Positions 8,892 to 15,989 of a stretch of 64,000 nt of DNA are shown here, in pieces. Where the stretch lies: assembly GCF_040095835.1 (NCBI RefSeq), contig NZ_JBBMFT010000009.1, positions 1 to 64,000 of the forward strand. The letters are read 5' to 3'. Below the pieces are notes generated by a model. It was not told the origin of the DNA. It saw only the letters and a program-made list of their open reading frames with translations, and made no database searches. Positions within the stretch are counted from its first letter, which is position 1; every line of letters starts with the position of its first letter. The stretch comes from Flavonifractor hominis. Its GTDB lineage: Bacteria; Bacillota; Clostridia; Oscillospirales; Oscillospiraceae. The translations under genes and the position numbers were made by a program.

Positions 8892-9926
8892 ATGGCTTAT
8901 CGATACGACAATCTCAGACTGGAAAAGGGTATGTACAACGAGGCGGGGCGCACCTTCACCCAGGTGCTGGAGCGGGAGGACCCCGACGCGCAGTACAAAG
9001 GCACCGCCCTGGAGGGGCTGGACGCCTATCAGCGCCAGCTCAAGCGCTTTGACATCAAGGTGAAGGGCGCGGGCAGCGACGTGGTGGAGAAGTTCTTCGC
9101 CACCAGCCAGTCCGCCGTCCTCTTCCCCGAGTACGTGGCCCGGTCGGTGCGCCAGGGCATGGAGGAGAGCGACCTGCTCCCCCACCTCACCGCCGCGGTC
9201 ACCCGCTTTGAGGGGATGGACTACCGCTCCATCGCCTCGGTGCCCGACGACGACCAGAAGGCCCTGCGCCGGGTGGAGGAGGGCACCGCCATCCCCCAGA
9301 CCGCCGTCAAGACCCAGGAGAACCTGGTCAAGCTCCACAAGCGCGGGCGCATGCTGGTGGCCTCCTACGAGGCCATCCGCTACCAGAAACTGGACCTCTT
9401 CTCGGTCACCCTGCGGCAGATCGGCGCGCACATCAACCGCATGCACCTGGAGGACGCCATCGACGTGCTCATCAAGGGCGACGGCAACGACAACCCCGCC
9501 CAGGCCTTTACCGTGGGCAGCGAGCCCATCGGCGGCAGCGCCGGCACCCTGGGCTACGACGAGCTGGTGGACTTCTGGGCCCAGTTCGACCCCTACGAGA
9601 TGAACACCCTGCTGGTCTCCGGCGAGATGATGCGCCAGATGCTCAAGCTGGACGAGTTCCAGAACCCCCTGACCGGCCTCAACTTCCAGGGCACCGGCAA
9701 GCTGGCCACCCCCCTGGGCGCCACCCTGCTGCGCACCTCCGCCCTGGAGAGCGGCACCCTCATCGGCCTGGACAAGCGCTACGCCCTGGAGATGGTGCAG
9801 GGCTCCGACGTGATGGTGGAGTACGACAAGCTCATCGACCGGCAGCTGGAGCGGGCCGCCATCACCAGCATCTCCGGCTTTGCCAAGCTCTTCACCGACG
9901 CATCCAAGGTGCTGAAGCTGAAATGA
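8892..9926 (+). CDS. Major capsid protein (HK97-fold type)
   Basis: A 344-residue protein. The N-terminal 50-60 residues are charged and helical (LKRFDIKVKGAGSD). They are followed by FPEYVARSVRQGMEESDLLPHLTA, the segment EEGTAIPQTAVKTQENLVKLHKRGRMLVASYEAIRYQKLD, and a C-terminal GTLIGLDKRYALEM. This pattern is seen in xkdG-like capsid proteins. ATG 8892 is preferred because GGGAGG lies nine bases upstream; ATG 8883 directly abuts that site. The gene overlaps the next by ATGA. The protein is complete, without signs of decay. Confidence 0.88.
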   Translation: MAYRYDNLRLEKGMYNEAGRTFTQVLEREDPDAQYKGTALEGLDAYQRQLKRFDIKVKGAGSDVVEKFFATSQSAVLFPEYVARSVRQGMEESDLLPHLTAAVTRFEGMDYRSIASVPDDDQKALRRVEEGTAIPQTAVKTQENLVKLHKRGRMLVASYEAIRYQKLDLFSVTLRQIGAHINRMHLEDAIDVLIKGDGNDNPAQAFTVGSEPIGGSAGTLGYDELVDFWAQFDPYEMNTLLVSGEMMRQMLKLDEFQNPLTGLNFQGTGKLATPLGATLLRTSALESGTLIGLDKRYALEMVQGSDVMVEYDKLIDRQLERAAITSISGFAKLFTDASKVLKLK

Positions 9927-10285
9927 CAGAGCAGATCGTAGCCATGGCCCGCAGCCTGGGGCACCTGGAGCCGGACCAGGAGCCCGCGCTGGAGGCCCTG
10001 TGCCGGGCGGCCCGGGGGGAGCTGGCCGGACGGCTGCGGGAGGGCATTGCCCCCGAGGACTGCGCCGGGGCCTTCGTGCTGGGCTGCGCCTGGCTGGCCC
10101 TGTCCTGGCTGGCCGGGGCGGAGGACGGGGCGGTGGAGCAGTTCACCGCCGGAGAGGTCTCCATCCGCACCCGGGGCAGCGGCGAGAGCGCCCAGCGGGC
10201 CGCCGCCCTGCGCCTGCAGGCCGAGACGGTGCTGGGGCCCTACCTGGCCGACCGGGGCTTCGCCTTTCGGGGGACGCCGGGATGA
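9923..10285 (+). CDS. Head-tail connector/adaptor protein
   Basis: A 120-residue, mostly helical protein directly after the capsid gene, in the place of gp6/YqbG-like connectors that extend the portal ring. Notable are the helical runs LEALCRAARGELAGRLREGIAPEDCAG and AFVLGCAWLALSWLAGAED. Start and stop overlap both neighbours by ATGA, which indicates tight translational coupling. Family assignment is from position and size. Confidence 0.6.
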   Translation: MTEQIVAMARSLGHLEPDQEPALEALCRAARGELAGRLREGIAPEDCAGAFVLGCAWLALSWLAGAEDGAVEQFTAGEVSIRTRGSGESAQRAAALRLQAETVLGPYLADRGFAFRGTPG

Positions 10286-10605
10286 AGGGAAAGTGGAAGC
10301 AGATCCTGGAGCGGTACGGGCAGACGGTGACCCTCTGCCGGGGGGAGGAGCGCACCCAGTGCCGGGCCTTCCTCCAGCCCGTGCGGCAGACCGGTACCGA
10401 CGCCTGGCAGCACCTGCCCACCCCCCTGGGCGAGGTGCGGCGGGACCGGTGGATCTATCTGGGCGACCCGGAGGTCTCCCTGGAGGGGGAGGCGTGGCTG
10501 CTCTGGCAGGGGCGGCGCTTTGACATCCGGGTGGCCCACCACGTGTGCGTGGGGGAGCAGTGGAGCCACTGGTGGGCTCTGCTGGAGCCGGGAGAGGAGG
10601 CGTGA
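10282..10605 (+). CDS. Head-tail joining protein (stopper-like)
   Basis: A 107-residue beta-rich protein, with RYGQTVTLCRGEERTQCRAFLQPVR at the N-terminus and GEAWLLWQGRRFDIRVAHHVCVGEQWSHWWALLEP at the C-terminus. This is the small beta-barrel pattern of YqbH/SPP1 gp16-type stoppers, which close the connector after packaging. It lies second after the capsid and overlaps the upstream gene. Confidence 0.6.
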   Translation: MKGKWKQILERYGQTVTLCRGEERTQCRAFLQPVRQTGTDAWQHLPTPLGEVRRDRWIYLGDPEVSLEGEAWLLWQGRRFDIRVAHHVCVGEQWSHWWALLEPGEEA

Positions 10606-10607
10606 GC

Positions 10608-11105
10608 ATGGACTTTGCAGCCATACGGGAGCGGGTGGCCGAATATTTGCAGGGGCAGGGGATCGACGCGGTGAGCGCCTTCCCCGCCGGCGAGCGGGCC
10701 AGGCGCAGCGGCGTGGTGGCGGCGGTCTCCCTGCGGGCCTGCCAGGGCGGGCCCGAGGGCTTCCGCGACTACCTGGGCGAGCGCTACGACCCGGACAGCG
10801 GCACCTGGCAGGAGCTCTACGGGCGGCGGGTGCGCCTCACCTTCGGGCTGGACCTGTACGCCGGCCGGGAGAGCGGCGAGGCGGGCATCCAGCGGGCCTA
10901 CGACCGGCTGGCCGAGGCCTTCCAGTGGGAGGGACCGCCGGGTCTGGCCCTCACCGAGCTCTCCTGCGGAGAGACCGTATTTGATCCCCAGGCCGGCCTC
11001 TACCGCCGGCCGGTGGAGGCCGTCTGCCAGGGCTACCTGTACGCGGTGGCCCAGGAGGGCGGCGCCTTCCTGGATTTTATTGTGAGAGGAGAGAGGCAGA
11101 TTTGA
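10608..11105 (+). CDS. Phage tail terminator/completion protein (probable)
   Basis: A 165-residue protein with a helical N-terminus (FAAIRERVAEYLQGQGID), then YGRRVRLTFGLDLYAG and a strand-rich C-terminus ending FLDFIVRGERQI. Located between the head-tail joining gene and the sheath gene, where terminator proteins that cap the tail tube are coded. ATG 10608 is favoured, with GAGAGGAGG upstream; GTG 10602 is a close alternative. The stop overlaps the TTG start of the sheath gene. Confidence 0.55.
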   Translation: MDFAAIRERVAEYLQGQGIDAVSAFPAGERARRSGVVAAVSLRACQGGPEGFRDYLGERYDPDSGTWQELYGRRVRLTFGLDLYAGRESGEAGIQRAYDRLAEAFQWEGPPGLALTELSCGETVFDPQAGLYRRPVEAVCQGYLYAVAQEGGAFLDFIVRGERQI

Positions 11106-12136
11106 GCACGAGCATCCATGAGCGGCCGGGGGTCTACTCCAGCTACGACATATCCACCGTGGTCAGCGGCAGCAGCGGCGGACAGAATGTGGGCCTGGCG
11201 GCCCTGTGCACCAAGGGAGAGGAAGAGAAGATCTACCAGCTGAGCCGGTATGAGCAGGCGGTGGAGGCCTTCGGCGCCGAGGAGACCCTGAGCCAGCTGG
11301 CGCGCATCCTCTTCCTCAACGGCGCGGCGGTGGTCAAGGCCGTGCCGGTGGCCGACGAGGAGAGCTATGCCGCGGCCTTCGCCCGGCTGGAGGCCGAGGA
11401 GGACATCGCGGTGGTGGTGTGCGACAGCCAGCAGCTGAGCGTGCAGCAGGCCCTGCGGGACAGCGTGTGCAGCGCCTCCGAGGCCCGGCGGGAGCGCATC
11501 GCCGTGGTGCCCGGCGCCGCCGGGGAGGACCCGGAGGCCCTGGTCACCCGGGCCGAGGGGCTCAACAGCGAGCGGGTGGTGCTGGTGGCCCCCCTGGGCG
11601 GGGACGGCGGGGCCCAGGTGGCCGCCGCCGTGGCCGGCGCCATCGCCGGGGAGAGCGACCCCGCCGTGCCCCTGGGAGGGGCCGAGCTGCGGGGGGTGAG
11701 CGGCCTGGCCGCCGCCTACACCGACGACGAGCTGGACGTCCTCATCCGGGGCGGGGTCACGCCGGTGGAACAGAGCGCCGGCGTACTCAGCGTGGTGCGG
11801 GGGGTGACCACCCGCACCAAGAGCGGCGAGGTCCCCGACCAGACCTGGCGGGAGCTGACCACCATCCGCATCGTGGACGACGTGATCCCCACGGTGCGCA
11901 ACGCCCTGCGCGCCCGCTTCCGCCGGGCCAAAAACACCGAGCAGAGCCGGGGGGCCATCCGCTCCCAGGTGGTGCTGGAGCTGGAACAGAAGCTGGCGAG
12001 GGAGATCATCACCGGCTACGACGGCGTCACCGCCCAGGCCGACCCGGAAAACCCCACCGTGTGCCTGGTGGACTTCTCCTTCACCGTGGCCCACGGGCTC
12101 AACCAGATCTGGCTGAGCGCACACATTACGGTTTGA
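11102..12136 (+). CDS. Contractile tail sheath protein
   Basis: A 344-residue sheath protein, the defining gene of a contractile (myovirus-type) tail. The N-terminus ERPGVYSSYDIST matches the donor strand region of xkdK-type sheaths. The C-terminal half carries TTRTKSGEVPDQTWRELTTIRIVDDVIPTVRN, a conserved sheath segment. The start is a TTG (11102) overlapping the previous stop, with GAGAGGAGAG just upstream; no ATG is available near it. The length is short but within the range of simple Firmicutes sheaths (around 350-450). Confidence 0.88.
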   Translation: MSTSIHERPGVYSSYDISTVVSGSSGGQNVGLAALCTKGEEEKIYQLSRYEQAVEAFGAEETLSQLARILFLNGAAVVKAVPVADEESYAAAFARLEAEEDIAVVVCDSQQLSVQQALRDSVCSASEARRERIAVVPGAAGEDPEALVTRAEGLNSERVVLVAPLGGDGGAQVAAAVAGAIAGESDPAVPLGGAELRGVSGLAAAYTDDELDVLIRGGVTPVEQSAGVLSVVRGVTTRTKSGEVPDQTWRELTTIRIVDDVIPTVRNALRARFRRAKNTEQSRGAIRSQVVLELEQKLAREIITGYDGVTAQADPENPTVCLVDFSFTVAHGLNQIWLSAHITV

Positions 12137-12149
12137 GAGGAGCGGCGGT

Positions 12150-12539
12150 ATGAAGATAAGCGGATTTCCCACCAGCAGTGACATCTACCTGGAGGTGGAC
12201 GGGGTCAAGGTGGCGGTGGTGCAGAGCTACACCGCCCGATCTACCCGCACCAGCCAGAACGTGGAGGCCTTCGGCGAGGACGAGCCGGTGGCCGCCATCC
12301 CCGGCCAGCGCACCCACGTCATCGAGCTGACCCGGCTCTACGCCACCGACGAGGCCATCCGGGACGGGCTCAACTTCCACGACCTGAAGGACTTCAGCCT
12401 GGTCATCTGCAAGCCCGACCGGAAGATCATCTACTCCGGCTGCCAGTGGAGCGCCATCGGCGAGACCGGCGCGCTGGGGGCCATGGTGGTGGAGAAGATC
12501 ACCATCGTGGCCGCCAAGCGGATCGAGACGGCGGCCTGA
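12150..12539 (+). CDS. Tail tube protein (XkdM-like)
   Basis: A 129-residue tube protein that would polymerise inside the sheath. The opening MKISGFPTSSDIYLEVDGVKV and the beta-rich body are typical of XkdM-type tube proteins, and the gene follows the sheath at 13 bases. GAGAGGAGCGG precedes ATG 12150. Confidence 0.8.
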   Translation: MKISGFPTSSDIYLEVDGVKVAVVQSYTARSTRTSQNVEAFGEDEPVAAIPGQRTHVIELTRLYATDEAIRDGLNFHDLKDFSLVICKPDRKIIYSGCQWSAIGETGALGAMVVEKITIVAAKRIETAA

Positions 12540-12553
12540 GGAGGGAGAGAGCC

Positions 12554-12964
12554 ATGCTGGAGGGAAAGGAACGGCTGCGCCTGGAGGACGGGCGCACCCT
12601 GCGGCTGCTCTCGGCCCTGGAGGTCCTCCAGGCCCGCCGGGAGGCCGCCGGGCTGGCCCGCAGTGAGGAGGAGCAGGCCCTGTGCACCAACGCCTGCCTG
12701 CTGGCCCGGGCCCTGGAGCGGCAGGGCGGACCGGTGTTCCGGGACGGAGCGCAGGTGCTGGAGTGCCTGAGCGCCCGGGAGATCGGGGCCCTGGCCGGGC
12801 GCTGGGCCGCCTTTGACCGGGCGGAAAACCCCTCCCCGGCCGACGACGAGCAGCGGGTACAAGCGGCAAAAAAAGCCTGGAGCACGCGCCGGATGCGCGC
12901 CTTCGCTGGCGCGTGCTCCGGGCCTTTGGGGCGCTTCCTACGGAGGAGCGGGCCAAACAAATGA
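12554..12964 (+). CDS. Tail assembly chaperone, zero-frame product (gpG-like, XkdN region)
   Basis: A 136-residue charged helical protein, starting LEGKERLRLEDGRTLRLLSALEVLQARREA, directly after the tube gene. This is where phages with long tails encode assembly chaperones that exist as a short form and a -1 frameshifted long form. Zero-frame translation reads Ala-Lys-Lys-Ala over the A7 run at 12868-12874 and stops at 12964. The last 30 residues after the A7 run are arginine-rich and look like sequence selected for RNA structure and the other frame rather than for protein fold. GAGGGAGAG precedes ATG 12554. Confidence 0.75.
   Translation: MLEGKERLRLEDGRTLRLLSALEVLQARREAAGLARSEEEQALCTNACLLARALERQGGPVFRDGAQVLECLSAREIGALAGRWAAFDRAENPSPADDEQRVQAAKKAWSTRRMRAFAGACSGPLGRFLRRSGPNK
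12868..12923 (+). promoter_or_regulatory. Programmed -1 ribosomal frameshift signal
   Basis: Slippery heptamer A AAA AAA at 12868-12874, with the zero-frame codons AAA (12869-12871) and AAA (12872-12874) exactly in the X XXY YYZ register. Four bases later a perfect 12-bp GC-rich stem begins (12879-12890 with 12908-12919, 17-nt loop). It extends to 16 bp (12875-12890/12908-12923) with one T-G wobble. The -1 frame is open from the site to 13170. Such signals are established in tail chaperone genes. Frameshift efficiency is unknown. Confidence 0.85.
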
Positions 12965-13170
12965 AGGCGCGGGACTACCTCTGGTGCGCCCTCAACCTGG
13001 TGCTGGACCGGGAGGAACAGCTGCAGCAGCTGTGCCCCGACTGCCGCAGCCGGGTGGAGGAGGAGCGCTGTCCCGTGTGCGGGGCACCCCGGGGCAGCTG
13101 CACGGGGAGCGAAAACGCCGCCTTTGACCGGCAGCGGTACGAGAAGCTGATGCGGGGGGAGAAGCCATGA
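12874..13170 (+). CDS. Tail assembly chaperone, -1 frame extension (gpGT-like T part) with four-cysteine motif
   Basis: The part of the chaperone made only after a -1 slip. It adds 98 residues to the first 107, giving a fusion of about 205 residues (12554-13170). The extension reads through RWRVLRAFGALPTEERAKQ and YLWCALNLVLDREEQ. A CPDC-x8-CPVC pattern follows and resembles a zinc ribbon. Its stop overlaps the next ATG (13167). A separate start (GTG 12913) is possible but lies in the stem and has no ribosome site, so expression by frameshift is favoured. The extension should bind the tube or the tape measure in the usual model. Confidence 0.75.
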   Translation, partial: SLEHAPDARLRWRVLRAFGALPTEERAKQMKARDYLWCALNLVLDREEQLQQLCPDCRSRVEEERCPVCGAPRGSCTGSENAAFDRQRYEKLMRGEKP

Positions 13171-13718
13171 CCGATTACATTGCCCTGCTGCTGGCCGGGC
13201 AGGAGCCGCCCCGGGGAGAGGAGCCGGCCCCCGCGCTGGCCCGGAGGGAGGACGAGCTGTGGACCCGGGCGGAGGAGCAGGGGGACGGGGAGGCGGCCCC
13301 GGAGGGGCCCGCCGGGTCCCCCAAAGGAGAGAACGTCCCCGGAGCGGAGGCGTCCTCAGGGCCGGAAGAGGGAACGGACCAAACCGGGCAGTTGCTCCGG
13401 CAGACGGCGGGGGAGCTGCCCGAAAGCGCCGGGGGGAGGTTGGAGGGCGGAGCGGCCCTCCAGGAAAGGTGCTTACGCCCCGCCGGGACGGCGGAGGACG
13501 CTTCCTTCGGCCAGGCCTCCGGCGGGGCGGAGTGGCTGGACCAGGCGGTGCGGGAGAGCCTGCGCCCCTGGAGCGCCGCCGTGGGAAAGGCCGCAGGGAC
13601 CGGCACGGCGGCGGTCCGTCTCCTCCCGGCGGAGGGGGCGCGGCCGGGGCTGGAGGAGCTGGACCGGCTGGTCCGGCGGGATGCGAGACGCTATGACGGG
13701 GGGTTTGCGCTGTTGTGA
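13167..13718 (+). CDS. Hypothetical phage protein in the tape-measure position
   Basis: A 183-residue protein of low complexity, rich in Gly, Ala and Glu in its first 110 residues. It has a better-ordered end (EWLDQAVRESLRPWSAAVGK and LDRLVRRDARRYDGGFALL). It stands where a tape-measure gene of well over 500 codons is expected, between chaperone and LysM hub gene, and is coupled by ATGA to both sides. No long helical repeats or transmembrane segments of a tape measure are present. It may be a distinct small tail protein or a much reduced relic. I do not recognise its function. Confidence 0.6.
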   Translation: MTDYIALLLAGQEPPRGEEPAPALARREDELWTRAEEQGDGEAAPEGPAGSPKGENVPGAEASSGPEEGTDQTGQLLRQTAGELPESAGGRLEGGAALQERCLRPAGTAEDASFGQASGGAEWLDQAVRESLRPWSAAVGKAAGTGTAAVRLLPAEGARPGLEELDRLVRRDARRYDGGFALL

Positions 13719-14293
13719 GATTGACGGCAATGCGGTACAAGGACTATGTGTGGCCCCACAATCCCAGGGTGTACACCATCGGCTATGAGCGGACCATGGG
13801 GGCCCAGAAGGTGCCCTTCGGGCGCTACTGGCTGCAGGATCTGGGCCCGGCCCAGCGGGTGATGCGGGGCGAAGGGGAGTTCGTGGGCGCGGACGCCTAC
13901 CAGCAGTTCAAGGCCCTGGCCAGCGTCTTTTATTCCGACGGGCCGGGCCTGCTGGTCCACCCCGTCTGGCAGACCGCCTGGGCCTATTTCGTGGAGCTCT
14001 CCCTGGCCCAGGAGCCCCGGGCGGACTACGTGCGGTATACCTTCACCTTCTGGGAGGGGTATGAGGGGCACAACACCGGCGTGACGGTCCAGGCCGCCGC
14101 CCCGGCCCAGACCACCTCCGCCGCCACCGCCGCCGGGACCGCCCAGGCCCAGTGGCACACCGTCCGGCAGGGGGAGAGCATGTGGAGCATCGCCCGCAGC
14201 TACGGCCTGACGCTGGACGCGCTCATCGCCCTCAACCCCCAGATCAAAAACCCCAGCCGCATCCAGGTGGGCCAGCAGGTGAGGGTGGCATGA
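13715..14293 (+). CDS. Baseplate hub-region protein with C-terminal LysM domain (XkdP-like)
   Basis: A 192-residue protein. The N-terminal 120 residues (YKDYVWPHNPRVYTIGYER, KVPFGRYWLQDLG, GEGEFVGADAYQQFKAL) match the conserved first domain of XkdP-type proteins. An Ala/Thr linker leads to a LysM domain (WHTVRQGESMWSIARSYGL to NPSRIQVGQQVRVA, about 145-192), which binds peptidoglycan. In PBSX-like tails this protein joins the tube to the baseplate. GTG 13715 overlaps the preceding stop; ATG 13730 is an alternative start five codons later. Confidence 0.8.
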   Translation: MRLTAMRYKDYVWPHNPRVYTIGYERTMGAQKVPFGRYWLQDLGPAQRVMRGEGEFVGADAYQQFKALASVFYSDGPGLLVHPVWQTAWAYFVELSLAQEPRADYVRYTFTFWEGYEGHNTGVTVQAAAPAQTTSAATAAGTAQAQWHTVRQGESMWSIARSYGLTLDALIALNPQIKNPSRIQVGQQVRVA

Positions 14294-15243
14294 TGCAGGT
14301 GGTGCTGACATGCTGGGACGGGCGCAGGCTGCAGCTGCCCGACCCGGTGCGCTGGAGCTTCCGCTACGGCGGCGACGCCCCCTGCGACAGCTGCTCGGTC
14401 ACCTGCCTGTGGCAGCCCGGAGGGGAGGACCTGCTGGCCGAGGCGGTGACCCTCACCGCCGAGGAGGACGGCAGGCGGATCTTCACCGGCGTGGTGGACG
14501 AGTGCGAGCGGGGCTGGGACAAGACGGGCAGCCGCCTGACGGTGTCCGGCCGGAGCATGGCCGCCCGGCTGGTGGACAACGAGGCCCTGGGCCAGCAGTA
14601 CCAGGTGGCCACCCTGGAGGACATCCTGCGGGACCACGTGACCCCCTACGGCATCCAGGCCCGGGTGGAGGTCCAGCTGCCCAGCGTGCCCGGCTTTACG
14701 GTGGACACGGGCAGCAGCGAGTGGCAGGTGCTCTACGACTTCTGCCGCTACCACGGGGGGATCACCCCCCGGGTGGACCGGCAGGGACAGCTGGTCCTCG
14801 CCCCGTGGGCGGACGGCCAGACGCGGGTGCTGGGGCCGGAGGCGGCCATCACCGCCCTCACCCTGCGGGACCAGCGCTACGGGGTGCTCTCCGAAGTGCT
14901 GGTGCGGGAGCGGGGCGGAGAGAGCGTCCAGCGGGTGACCGACGAGGACTTTCTGGCCCGGGGCGGGCAGTGCCGCCGGGTGGTGACCATGCCGGACAAG
15001 AGCGGCTACCAGGCCATGCGCTACTCCGGCCGCTACCAGCTGGAGCAGTCCCGCACCGAGCTGCGGCGGCTGGAGCTGGAGCTGCCCGAGGCCTTCTGCG
15101 CCTGGCCGGGGGAGCTGGTGCAGGTCCAGGGGAGCCAGCCGGTGGGCCGGGGGCTGTGGCGGGTGGCCGAGAGCGTGTGCGCCCTGGAGGAGACGGGGCG
15201 GTACACCCGCCTGAGCCTGTGTCCGCCGGACACGGCGCTGTAA
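14290..15243 (+). CDS. Baseplate hub protein (XkdQ/gpD-like)
   Basis: A 317-residue protein starting MMQVVLTCWDGRRLQLPDPVRWSF. It has FTGVVDECERGWDKTGSRLTVSGRSMAARLVDNEA, the typical hub segment, and then GITPRVDRQGQLVLAPW. Hub proteins of this class (gp27/gpD relatives) form the ring at the tube end. It overlaps the LysM gene by ATGA. The length is close to XkdQ. Confidence 0.78.
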   Translation: MMQVVLTCWDGRRLQLPDPVRWSFRYGGDAPCDSCSVTCLWQPGGEDLLAEAVTLTAEEDGRRIFTGVVDECERGWDKTGSRLTVSGRSMAARLVDNEALGQQYQVATLEDILRDHVTPYGIQARVEVQLPSVPGFTVDTGSSEWQVLYDFCRYHGGITPRVDRQGQLVLAPWADGQTRVLGPEAAITALTLRDQRYGVLSEVLVRERGGESVQRVTDEDFLARGGQCRRVVTMPDKSGYQAMRYSGRYQLEQSRTELRRLELELPEAFCAWPGELVQVQGSQPVGRGLWRVAESVCALEETGRYTRLSLCPPDTAL

Positions 15244-15267
15244 CACAACGAGAAAGGAGCGGCGGGC

Positions 15268-15639
15268 ATGTGGATCGCGCGACAGGGGCGCCGGCAGACC
15301 GGCGCCCAGCCCCAGGCCCAGGTGGGCCGGGTGACCCTGCCGGGAGACCCGGCGGGGGTCTATCTGTCCGGGGAGCGGCGGGAGCTGCCGGTGTTCGCAC
15401 CGGGGGGCTACGTCTGGCGCCCGGCGGCGGGGCGTGAGGTACTGGTGCTCAAGACCGGGCCCGACGGGGCCGCGGCCTGTGTGGCCGGGGAGCGCTGCGG
15501 CGCGGAGGAGGGGCTGGAGGAGGGCGAGGTACTGCTCCACGCGGGCAAGGCCTCCATCCGCCTCAGCCCCGACGGCACCATCTGGCTGGAGGGCCAGCTG
15601 CGCCTCAACGGCAGCCCGGTGAGCCTGGCGGAGGGATGA
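15268..15639 (+). CDS. Baseplate spike/assembly protein (gpV-like OB-fold, short)
   Basis: A 123-residue protein. Its N-terminal half (VGRVTLPGDPAGVYLSGERRELPVFAPGGYVWRP) looks like the OB-fold of gpV/gp5-type spike proteins. The second half (LLHAGKASIRLSPDGTIWLEGQLRLNGSPVSL) repeats short strands, like the start of a beta-helix. It is shorter than most spikes. AAAGGAGCGGCGGGC precedes ATG 15268. Confidence 0.65.
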   Translation: MWIARQGRRQTGAQPQAQVGRVTLPGDPAGVYLSGERRELPVFAPGGYVWRPAAGREVLVLKTGPDGAAACVAGERCGAEEGLEEGEVLLHAGKASIRLSPDGTIWLEGQLRLNGSPVSLAEG

Positions 15640-15640
15640 G

Positions 15641-15985
15641 ATGGAACTGATGGTACGGGACGGGGACTATGTCCCCGATGACACCGGCGGCTTCCGCCGG
15701 GCCGAGGGGAGCGACGGGCTGCTGCAGCGGGTGCTGTGGAAGCTCTCCATCCCCCGGGGCAGCTTTTTGCCCCTGCCCGAGCTGGGCAGCCGGCTGTACC
15801 GGCTGGGCCGGTCCGCCCCCAGCGAGCGGGAGGCCCTGGCCCGGCAGTATGTGGCCGAGGCCCTGGCCGATGAGAGCGGGCTGAGCGTCACCGGGGTGAC
15901 GCTGGAGAGCGGCGGAACGCTGCGCGTGGCGCTGGAGTGGGAGGGCGAGGCCCTCTCCGTGGCGCTGGAGACGGAGGGGATGTGA
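15641..15985 (+). CDS. Baseplate wedge protein (XkdS / gp25-W-like)
   Basis: A 114-residue protein. ELMVRDGDYVPDDTGGFRRAEGSDGLLQRVLWKLSIPRGSF is the recognised opening of DUF2634/gp25-like wedge proteins, which start sheath polymerisation. It begins one base after the previous stop and is followed by the baseplate J gene, the standard order. Confidence 0.75.
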   Translation: MELMVRDGDYVPDDTGGFRRAEGSDGLLQRVLWKLSIPRGSFLPLPELGSRLYRLGRSAPSEREALARQYVAEALADESGLSVTGVTLESGGTLRVALEWEGEALSVALETEGM

Positions 15986-15989
15986 CAGG

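Noticed and set aside
8883..8894. ATG 8883 as start of the major capsid protein
   Set aside because: The GGAGG site directly touches it, leaving no spacing; ATG 8892 has the correct distance.
12813..13127. A third frame across the chaperone frameshift region
   Set aside because: It matches neither the zero nor the -1 frame and has no ribosome site. The slippery site in correct register explains the overlap better.
13180..13788. A 202-codon arginine-rich frame overlapping the small phage gene at 13167
   Set aside because: The frame at 13167 has ATGA coupling on both sides. The alternative is Arg/Pro/Gly-rich, which is typical of an out-of-phase reading of GC-rich DNA.
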